Both the position numbers and the translations under genes were made by a program. 19,318 nt of DNA, taken from assembly GCA_910585355.1 (NCBI GenBank), contig CAJUDN010000043.1, forward strand, positions 6,929 to 26,246, written 5' to 3'. The DNA comes from an uncultured Lachnospiraceae bacterium (GTDB lineage: Bacteria; Bacillota_A; Clostridia; Lachnospirales; Lachnospiraceae). How positions within the stretch are numbered: position 1 is the first letter of the stretch; each line of letters begins with the position of its first letter. Below the pieces are notes generated by a model. It saw only the letters and a program-made list of their open reading frames with translations, was not told the origin of the DNA and did not search any database. Below are positions 8,195 to 13,490 of the stretch, piece by piece.

Positions 8195-9376
8195 ATGCAG
8201 ATATCTAAAACAGAGATAGACGAGTATATCGCCCGGCACGGCGAAGAGATGGTGGATTTTTTGTCGGAAGTGCTGAAGGTGCCCAGCGTTACCGGGGATG
8301 AGCTGGCGGTTTCTCTTGTGCTTAAAAAGCGGATGGAACGTATGGGGCTTACGGTGGAAACCATCGGCGTCTCTGAGGACAGGCCCAACCTGATTGCAGC
8401 CTGGCAGGGGCCGCAGGATGGACCGTCCTTTTTGTTTAACGGGCATATGGATGTGTTTCCGCCGGTACCGGAAGAGGCGCCGGAGGTGTCCTGGTCAGGA
8501 AAGATTGAGGACGGATTTGTTCATGGACGGGGAGCCAGTGATATGAAGGGCGGAGACTGTGCGGCTCTCATGGCGGTCGAAATGCTCCGTGCCCTGGGTT
8601 TTGAACCTCATGGCAGGATTACTTTAAGCTTTATGTGCGATGAGGAAGCGGGAGGAAAAAAGGGAGTCAAGTATCTGATTGAAAAAGGGCTTTTGCGTGC
8701 GGATTTTGGAATCTGCATGGAGCCCAGCAATATGGACTTGATTTTAGGGCATACGGGGATTTACCGCTGCTATCTGAATTTTTATGGAACACCCGCGTCC
8801 TCCTACCGGCCGCATCCTTCCATGGATGCGTTGGAAAAATGTGTATTGGCGGCAGAGGCCCTTTACCAGCTGCGGGATGAGATACAAAAAAGAAAGGATC
8901 CTGTCTTTGGCTGTCCAAGCTTGTCGGTGACGACCCTTCATGCCGGGACCGCCACGAATGTGTTTGCCACAGAGGCAAGGCTGTCGCTCGACCGGAGGCT
9001 GATTCCCGGAGAGACTCATGAACAGGCGGAAAGGGAGATTCGGGATGTCCTGGCTGTTTTGGAGGACAGATATCCGGAGTTTTCTTATGAACTGGAGCTT
9101 ATTTCTGACCGTCCGTTTTTGCAGACTGAGCCGGATTCGGCTGTGGCAAAGGCAATTTCCAGGGCAAATTGGCAAATCTTTGGAAAACCGGTTACGATGC
9201 GGTATCGCCATGGCGGCTCGGACGCGGCTTCTATTTTTGAGGCTTTTGGAACACAGATCCCCAACATCGGACCAGGGCAGGAGGCGGAGTGTGCAAAAGC
9301 CGATGAAAAAATACGGATCAAGGATTACCTGGATATGATTAAAATCTATGCTCTGACTTTGCTGGAACTGATGTAG
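8195..9376 (+). CDS. M20 family metallohydrolase, second copy, diverged active site
   Basis: 393-aa M20 protein, homologous to the upstream copy throughout. ATG 8195 is chosen because it follows AAGAGAGG at 8180-8187 and gives MQISKTEIDEYIARHG, which aligns with the first copy's N-terminus. The frame is open upstream only through the repeat and hairpin region. Conserved motifs are NGHMDVFPP, GRGASDMKGG, CDEEAGG (adjacent Glu pair) and GICMEPSN. Two usual histidines are missing. The lid motif, YHSHAPHP in the first copy, is SSYRPHPS here, and the final metal-ligand position in the C366-A-K-A-D-E stretch is Ala. It could act on a different substrate, be a weaker enzyme or be a non-catalytic partner of the first copy. 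The stop lies 2 bp from the MarR gene end, tail to tail. Confidence 0.9.
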   Translation: MQISKTEIDEYIARHGEEMVDFLSEVLKVPSVTGDELAVSLVLKKRMERMGLTVETIGVSEDRPNLIAAWQGPQDGPSFLFNGHMDVFPPVPEEAPEVSWSGKIEDGFVHGRGASDMKGGDCAALMAVEMLRALGFEPHGRITLSFMCDEEAGGKKGVKYLIEKGLLRADFGICMEPSNMDLILGHTGIYRCYLNFYGTPASSYRPHPSMDALEKCVLAAEALYQLRDEIQKRKDPVFGCPSLSVTTLHAGTATNVFATEARLSLDRRLIPGETHEQAEREIRDVLAVLEDRYPEFSYELELISDRPFLQTEPDSAVAKAISRANWQIFGKPVTMRYRHGGSDAASIFEAFGTQIPNIGPGQEAECAKADEKIRIKDYLDMIKIYALTLLELM

Positions 9377-9378
9377 GT

Positions 9379-9837
9379 TTATTCAGCAAGAGAGGAGGAG
9401 ATTGCATCGACAAAATTGGAGACGACGCTCCAGAAGGTGTCCAGCTCTTCTGAGGTGTGTGTGGTTTGAAGTACCTGAAGCATTTTGTCCATACCGATGA
9501 TTTCCTGAGATTTATAAGCGATTGCCAGTTTCATACCGGCAGGCGTGGGATAAATATGTACCGTCTTGGCATTTTTTACATGTTTGACGCGCTCAATCAG
9601 TCCTTTTTGCTCCAGCTTAACAATAATTTGCGTGATTGCGCCGGGAGTACGTCCCAGAAGCTGAGCCAGTTCGACGTTGGTGATACCGTGGCGCTCATTG
9701 ATATTGATCAGCAGATGACGTTCTACAATGGTCGTCTGCTGATCTTTTGAAGGTTCCAGCGTACTGATATATTTTTCGTATTGGCTGACAAAACGAAACA
9801 GTATGTCCGCCCGATTGCTGTATTCTTGAAAAATCAT
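9379..9837 (-). CDS. MarR family transcriptional regulator
   Basis: 152-aa winged-helix DNA-binding protein of typical MarR length. The central part (about residues 45-105) has the helix-turn-helix and wing: TNVELAQLLGRTPGAITQII, then KLEQKGLIERVKH and KTVHIYPTPAG. Helices before and after it would form the dimer interface. No cysteine is prominent, so a redox-sensing type is not suggested; ligand binding is more likely. The ATG at 9837 is preceded on the - strand by a strong GGGGGAG site. It converges on the M20 operon and is divergent from the TIGR04076-like gene and azlCD, so its targets are most likely its own promoter and the 10051-10079 promoter. The inducer is unknown. Confidence 0.92.
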   Translation of the reverse strand: MIFQEYSNRADILFRFVSQYEKYISTLEPSKDQQTTIVERHLLININERHGITNVELAQLLGRTPGAITQIIVKLEQKGLIERVKHVKNAKTVHIYPTPAGMKLAIAYKSQEIIGMDKMLQVLQTTHTSEELDTFWSVVSNFVDAISSSLAE

Positions 9838-10046
9838 GCGTGCTCCCCCTTTTTTTGTTACTGTTCAAGGGAGAGGGCATTTTCTTGCCCGTTGGAGACG
9901 GACGAGAACCATCAGGCGTTCGCACAATGTGGAAAAACGGATAAAATCAATCTTATAAAGCAAGCTTTACACCTGTTTTTATTCGTTTTCCCCGCCCCTT
10001 GAACTGTAACTTTCTTTTAGTTTACCAGATAATAAAGAGAAATGCA

Positions 10047-10063
10047 ATTCTTGAAAAAAGAAT
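10047..10063. promoter_or_regulatory. Palindrome over the -35 box, candidate MarR operator
   Basis: ATTCTT and AAGAAT form a perfect 6-bp inverted repeat around a 5-bp centre. It covers the TTGAAA -35 element at 10051-10056, so a bound dimer would block polymerase. The link to the adjacent MarR is inferred from position only. Confidence 0.4.
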
Positions 10064-10079
10064 GAGAAATTGGTAAAAT
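10051..10079 (+). promoter_or_regulatory. Sigma-70/SigA-type promoter for the TIGR04076-like gene
   Basis: TTGAAA at 10051-10056, a 17-bp spacer and TAAAAT at 10074-10079. Each hexamer matches consensus at five of six positions. A second possible -10, a perfect TATAAT, is at 10096-10101 but lacks a well-spaced -35. The start codon is at 10142, which leaves a leader of about 55 bases or less. Confidence 0.6.
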
Positions 10080-10141
10080 GATGGAGAAGAAACGGTATAA
10101 TAAAAAGAGAAACATGACAGGGAGTGAAAAGAACTTAGGGT

Positions 10142-10549
10142 ATGAATAAATGTAAAATTACAGTGCTTAAATCTTGTTTTAATGAAGAACTGGTAAAGGA
10201 ATATGGCGCCCAGGGGCTGACGCTGTGTCCGTTAATGAAAGAGGGACAGGAGTTTCTGGCGGATTATGAGATGCCGGAGGGATTCTGCAGCGTTGCCTGG
10301 AGATCCATCTATCCGAATGTATTTGCCCTATCCCACGGAGAAAAGGGGAGCGAGGTGAAATATCTGGACTGGGTAAACCGGGAAGGGCTGGCGATTGTCA
10401 GCTGCAACGATGCCCTCCGCCCGGTATATTTTAAAATTGAGGTAACGGATATTCCATCGGATTACGTTTCTGTTTCCTCCGCAGCAGGTCATTCGGAAAA
10501 AGGGAAAGAGACAAACGCCGTCGGAAACTGCGCGCTGCAGATGGGCTGA
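10142..10549 (+). CDS. TIGR04076-like small protein of unknown function
   Basis: 135-aa soluble protein. The opening MNKCKITVLKSCFNEELVKE, then CPLMKEGQEFLADYEMPEGF, CSVAWRSIYPNVFALSHGE and a closing VSCNDALRPVYFKIE, match my memory of the TIGR04076 family. That family has no established biochemical role and often occurs near metal- or redox-related genes. The family core is about 90-105 aa. The last ~30 residues here (Ser/Gly/Lys-rich, GHSEKGKETNAVG) look like a disordered tail. Cysteines at the KCKI, SCF, LCP, FCS and SCN positions could bind metal. The ribosome site is modest: AGGG just before the ATG and AGGGAG further up. It is divergent from MarR and followed by azlCD, possibly in the same unit. 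Confidence 0.72.
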   Translation: MNKCKITVLKSCFNEELVKEYGAQGLTLCPLMKEGQEFLADYEMPEGFCSVAWRSIYPNVFALSHGEKGSEVKYLDWVNREGLAIVSCNDALRPVYFKIEVTDIPSDYVSVSSAAGHSEKGKETNAVGNCALQMG

Positions 10550-10570
10550 TGTGACCAGCCGCCAGTTTTT
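10544..10570 (+). terminator. Weak terminator-like hairpin at the end of the TIGR04076-like gene
   Basis: GGCTG (10544-10548) pairs with CAGCC (10556-10560) around a 7-base loop, and five T residues follow at 10566-10570. The stem is short and five bases separate it from the T-run, so it is at best a leaky terminator between this gene and azlC. Confidence 0.25.
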
Positions 10571-10603
10571 ATAAAACAGGCCGGTTGAGAACGGAATGTA
10601 TTC

Positions 10604-10620
10604 TACATGATTTCCATGTA
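10604..10620. promoter_or_regulatory. Palindrome directly before the azlC ribosome site
   Basis: TACATG and CATGTA form a perfect 6-bp inverted repeat around a 5-base centre. It abuts the ribosome site AGGGAGG at 10621. It could be an operator or a small RNA hairpin that limits azlC translation. No regulator is assigned. Confidence 0.35.
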
Positions 10621-10635
10621 AGGGAGGTCAGATTT

Positions 10636-11349
10636 ATGCAGAGTAAGACACAGATGATTCGAAAAGCCTTTCACAGCGCTTTTCCTTATACGATCCCGAT
10701 TTTTGCCGGTTTCTGGTTCCTCGGACTGACTTACGGCATTTATATGAACGTATCCGGGTTCAGTTTCTGGTACCCGATGCTGATGAGTCTTACGATTTTT
10801 GCAGGGTCGGTGGAGTTCGTAACGGTTAATATGCTGCTGGGCGCCTTTCATCCCGTGCAGGCCCTTGCAATGACCCTGATGATTAACGCGCGGCATTTGT
10901 TCTACGGAATTTCTATGCTGGACAAGTATAAAGGAACTGGATGGAAAAAGTTTTATCTCATTTTTGGAATGTGTGATGAGAGCTTTTCCATTAACTATAC
11001 CGCTGAGATACCGGAGGATGTGGATAAGGGATGGTTTATGTTTTTTGTTACTTTCTTGAACCATTTTTACTGGTTTTTTGGTGCAACGCTGGGCGGCATC
11101 TTCGGTTCTTTCATCCATTTCAATACAGATGGGCTGGAGTTTGTAATGACTGCCATGTTTGTGGTGATTTTCATAGAACAATGGCTGAAAGACCAAAAGC
11201 ATACAAGCGCTCTTTTGGGACTTGGGCTTTCCGCCCTTTGTCTGATTGTTTTTGGCGCAGATCATTTTATGATTCCGGCAATGGCGGCCATCCTTGCTGC
11301 GCTTACTCTTATAAGAAAACATCCGGAGAAAGGCGGTGATGCCGCATGA
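10636..11349 (+). CDS. azlC: AzlC family branched-chain amino acid exporter, large subunit
   Basis: 237-aa membrane protein. With AzlD it forms an exporter for branched-chain amino acids or, in characterised bacilli, analogues such as azaleucine. ATG 10636 is chosen over an upstream in-frame ATG (10585) because AGGGAGG lies 8 bases before it and MQSKTQMIRKAFHSAFPYTI is a normal AzlC start. Family motifs are GFWFLGLTYGIYM, MSLTIFAGSVEFVTVNMLLG, NARHLFYGISMLDKYKGTGW, KFYLIFGMCDESFSI and the later hydrophobic helices. Its stop overlaps the azlD start by 4 bases (ATGA), so the pair is translationally coupled. The MarR regulator or the TIGR04076-like gene upstream may share its control, but no shared site is shown. 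Confidence 0.94.
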   Translation: MQSKTQMIRKAFHSAFPYTIPIFAGFWFLGLTYGIYMNVSGFSFWYPMLMSLTIFAGSVEFVTVNMLLGAFHPVQALAMTLMINARHLFYGISMLDKYKGTGWKKFYLIFGMCDESFSINYTAEIPEDVDKGWFMFFVTFLNHFYWFFGATLGGIFGSFIHFNTDGLEFVMTAMFVVIFIEQWLKDQKHTSALLGLGLSALCLIVFGADHFMIPAMAAILAALTLIRKHPEKGGDAA

Positions 11350-11672
11350 CGCTGACGCAGCAGATCATCACAATCCTCATAGTCATACTTGGGACCATGC
11401 TGACGCGTTTCCTTCCTTTTTTGTTGTTTCCATCGGAAAAACCGACGCCGGAGTATGTCCGGTATCTTGGCGTTGTTCTTCCTGCGGCGATATTTGGCCT
11501 GTTAGTCATATATTGCCTGAAGAATGTAAATGTATTTACCGGAAACCATGGTATCCCTGAATTTTTGTCGATTGCTTTGGTGATCATCCTTCACCTGTGG
11601 AAACGCCAGATGCTTTTATCCATTGTGGGAGGAACCGTTTGTTATATGCTGCTGGTACAGCTTGTTTTTTGA
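11346..11672 (+). CDS. azlD: AzlD family branched-chain amino acid exporter, small subunit
   Basis: 108-aa membrane protein, the usual AzlD size, with about four hydrophobic segments. The start MTLTQQIITILIVILGTMLT then RFLPFLLF, and the LGVVLPAAIFGLLVIYCLKN stretch, are characteristic. The C-terminus has LHLWKRQMLLSIVGGTVCYM, also typical. It starts inside the azlC stop by an ATGA overlap and completes the two-gene exporter. A terminator follows at about 11850-11881, so the AzlCD unit probably ends there. Confidence 0.93.
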   Translation: MTLTQQIITILIVILGTMLTRFLPFLLFPSEKPTPEYVRYLGVVLPAAIFGLLVIYCLKNVNVFTGNHGIPEFLSIALVIILHLWKRQMLLSIVGGTVCYMLLVQLVF

Positions 11673-11744
11673 CAGAGGACAGGCAGACGAATGATATCGG
11701 ATTTTGGGTGTGGATAGAGCACTAGCCATTATCCGAAAAACAAT

Positions 11745-11825
11745 ATGGACGAGGTGTTCCTGCAGCGAATGCGGTATATTGTGGAATTCAAGCTTCTGGA
11801 TGTGGAGACCAGAAGGGAGATCTGA
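11745..11825 (+). pseudogene. Possible decayed N-terminus of a LysR-type regulator
   Basis: A 26-codon frame beginning MDEVFLQRMRYIVEF resembles, from memory, the first residues of clostridial LysR proteins (LQ.MRY.. before the helix-turn-helix). It then loses similarity and stops. There is no helix-turn-helix and no continuation in the other frames that I can recognise. Regulators of this kind often sit beside azlCD. The match is only about a dozen residues, so it may be chance. Confidence 0.2.
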
Positions 11826-11849
11826 CAGAATGGATTTTCTGCATGGTTT

Positions 11850-11881
11850 TTTCCAGAGTCCTTGAATCCTTGGAAATTTTT
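11850..11881 (+). terminator. Rho-independent terminator candidate after azlCD
   Basis: TTTCCA-G-AG (11850-11858) pairs with CTTGGAAA (11869-11876): 8 bp with a one-base bulge and a 10-base loop. Five T residues follow at 11877-11881. Orientation suits transcripts coming from azlD. Confidence 0.5.
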
Positions 11882-11933
11882 CGCTATCATATAGGGGCAG
11901 GGCACAGTACAGGGATTGATACGTGTAATCTGG

Positions 11934-11947
11934 CGAAAGCGCTTTCG
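11934..11947. promoter_or_regulatory. cre-like perfect palindrome (candidate CcpA operator)
   Basis: CGAAAGCGCTTTCG is a perfect 14-bp palindrome. It differs from the ideal CcpA site TGAAAGCGCTTTCA only at the two outer positions, and the 12-bp core is identical. It lies about 76 bp before the ferredoxin-like gene, near where a promoter would be expected. The right half, GCTTTCGTAA, is repeated exactly at 11954-11963. CcpA control is inferred from sequence alone. Confidence 0.5.
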
Positions 11948-12022
11948 TAAAAAGCTTTCGTAAGGAGTCCATGTGTCCGACATAGCTTTGTATGAGAACA
12001 GGAATGGAAAAGGAGGAACCGA

Positions 12023-13321
12023 ATGGGACATTTAACGACGAAGGATGCCTATAAAAGCCTGGAAGAGCGAATCAACTGGTTTACCCAGGGGGCCCCGGCA
12101 TCTGAGACTTTATATAAGATCCTTCAGGTACTGTATACGGAGAAGGAGGCAAAATGGGTGGCGCTGCTGCCTGTCCGGCCGTTTACATTAAAAAAAGCCG
12201 CCAAAATCTGGGGAACCAGCGAGGCAAAGGCGGAGAAGCTTTTGGACCATCTTTGCGAGAAGGCATTGCTGGTGGATTCCAACTACCATGGGGAGCGGCA
12301 GTTTGTAATGCCGCCGCCAATGGCCGGATTCATCGAATTTGCCCTGATGCGGACCAGAGGGGATATTGACCAGAAATACCTGAGCGAATTGTATTACCAG
12401 TATATGAACGTGGAAGAGGACTTTGTGAAGGACTTATTTTTTGCGACGGAGACCAGGCTTGGGCGGGTCTTTGTGCAGGAGCCTGTGCTGACTAATGATA
12501 AGACCAATCATATTCTGGATTACGAGCGGGCAACGCATATTATTGAGGAGGCAAAGTACATTGGCGTGGGAACCTGCTACTGCCGGCATAAAATGTACCA
12601 TGCGGGGCATCCCTGTGAGATTAACGCGCCATGGGATGTATGTCTGACGTTTGACAATGTGGCCCGTTCCCTTGCGGAGCACGGGGGCTATACGAGACTG
12701 ATTTCCAAAGAAGAGGCGAAGGATGTGCTGGAATTGTCCTATGAAAGCAACCTGGTCCAGATCGGGGAAAATGTGCGGGAACATCCGGCATTTATCTGTA
12801 ATTGTTGCGGGTGCTGCTGCGAGGCGCTGCAGGCGGCGCGGAAATTCAGCCCCATGCAGCCGGTGGCGACGACCAATTATATTCCGAAAATCAATCGGGA
12901 TACATGCGTTGCGTGCGGAAAATGTGCAAAGGTATGCCCCATTCTGGCCATCTCCATGAAGAAGGGATCATCAGAAAAGGAGCAGCCAGTTATTGACGAA
13001 GAAATCTGCCTGGGCTGCGGCGTATGTGCAAGGAATTGTCCCACAAAGGCGATTCATCTAGAGAAAAGACCGATTCAGGTCATCACGCCGGTGAACAGCA
13101 CGCACCGGTTTGTGCTTCAGGCCATTGAGAAGGGGACTTTGCAGAATCTCGTATTTGACAATCAGGCGTTTGCCAATCACCGGGCCATGGCCGCGGTATT
13201 TGGTACGATTTTAAAGCTGCCGCCGATGAAGCAGGCTCTGGCAAGCAAACAATTTAAGTCCATTTATCTGGATAAGCTGCTTTCGGTGTATGCGAAAAAG
13301 AAGAATAGATCAGAAAAGTAA
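12023..13321 (+). CDS. Winged-helix, cysteine-cluster and two-[4Fe-4S] ferredoxin protein of unknown function
   Basis: 432-aa, probably cytoplasmic protein with several parts. Residues about 30-110 look like a winged-helix domain (FTLKKAAKIWGTSEAKAEKL then LLDHLCEKALLVDS). Next come a C185-x-C187 motif in GTCYCRHKM with C198 and C207, and a dense cluster, CNCCGCCCEAL (C259, C261, C262, C264-C266). Two classical [4Fe-4S] motifs follow: C295-x2-C298-x2-C301-x3-C305 (P) and C329-x2-C332-x2-C335-x3-C339 (P). The ~90-residue C-terminus (HRFVLQAIEKGTLQNLVFDN) has no cysteines. Similar proteins are common in anaerobes and are usually named only 4Fe-4S binding protein. The architecture allows an electron-transfer or redox-sensing role, which I cannot decide. 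AGGAGG is 5-10 bases before the ATG. It appears to be a single-gene unit, possibly under cre control. Confidence 0.85.
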   Translation: MGHLTTKDAYKSLEERINWFTQGAPASETLYKILQVLYTEKEAKWVALLPVRPFTLKKAAKIWGTSEAKAEKLLDHLCEKALLVDSNYHGERQFVMPPPMAGFIEFALMRTRGDIDQKYLSELYYQYMNVEEDFVKDLFFATETRLGRVFVQEPVLTNDKTNHILDYERATHIIEEAKYIGVGTCYCRHKMYHAGHPCEINAPWDVCLTFDNVARSLAEHGGYTRLISKEEAKDVLELSYESNLVQIGENVREHPAFICNCCGCCCEALQAARKFSPMQPVATTNYIPKINRDTCVACGKCAKVCPILAISMKKGSSEKEQPVIDEEICLGCGVCARNCPTKAIHLEKRPIQVITPVNSTHRFVLQAIEKGTLQNLVFDNQAFANHRAMAAVFGTILKLPPMKQALASKQFKSIYLDKLLSVYAKKKNRSEK

Positions 13322-13344
13322 TCCGGGCCACTCTCTGCCTGACA

Positions 13345-13358
13345 TATGATATATCATA
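13345..13358. repeat. Perfect 14-bp palindrome next to the hairpin element
   Basis: TATGATATATCATA is fully self-complementary and directly abuts the left end of the inverted-repeat element at 13359. It may be part of the insertion target or of a terminator region between the convergent genes. Confidence 0.5.
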
Positions 13359-13454
13359 GGGCTGCCGCAAAATGAGTTTTTCATACAAGATATAGGCTTC
13401 TGTTTGAAAACAACAGACTATATTGTGATGGACTTTTCCGTTTTGCAACAGCCC
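13359..13454. mobile_element. MITE-like 96-bp element (copy A), no coding capacity
   Basis: Left end GGGCTGCCGCAAAA (13359-13372) is the inverse of right end TTTTGCAACAGCCC (13441-13454) at 12 of 14 positions. The interior continues to pair imperfectly: TATAG with CTATA, and CTGTT with AACAG around a 7-base loop. The element is flanked exactly by CATA on both sides (13355-13358 and 13455-13458), like a 4-bp target duplication. A related copy, B, lies at 15374-15430. From memory, GGGCTGTCGCAAAA-type ends occur on some clostridial insertion sequences, so it could be a non-autonomous derivative. It also sits between convergent genes, where it could act as a two-way terminator. Confidence 0.55.
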
Positions 13455-13490
13455 CATATTTTAAGAAAAACCGGATATGGGCGCCAAAAA

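Larger units (their letters stand above)
9838..10141. promoter_or_regulatory. Divergent control region between MarR and the TIGR04076-like gene
   Basis: 304 bp without a convincing gene. It holds the MarR ribosome site just upstream of 9837, a short hairpin GGGCA/TGCCC (9875-9879, 9886-9890) and a 15-bp inverted repeat with 14/15 matches (9857-9871 against 9996-10010, reading GTTAC.GTTCAAGGG). The gene-proximal part has a sigma-70-type promoter and a palindrome, listed separately. GTTAC/GTAAC half-sites recur, with a further imperfect dyad around 10006-10027. Such dyads are what a MarR dimer would bind, but no site is proven. Confidence 0.6.
11673..12022. other. 350-bp intergenic stretch
   Basis: No intact gene is seen on either strand. 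From left to right it holds a short open frame resembling the beginning of a LysR regulator (11745-11825), a terminator-like hairpin with T5 (11850-11881), a cre-like palindrome with a repeated GCTTTCGTAA (11934-11963) and a strong AGGAGG ribosome site near 12012 for the next gene. Base composition is lower in GC than the neighbouring genes, which fits non-coding or decayed sequence. Confidence 0.6.
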
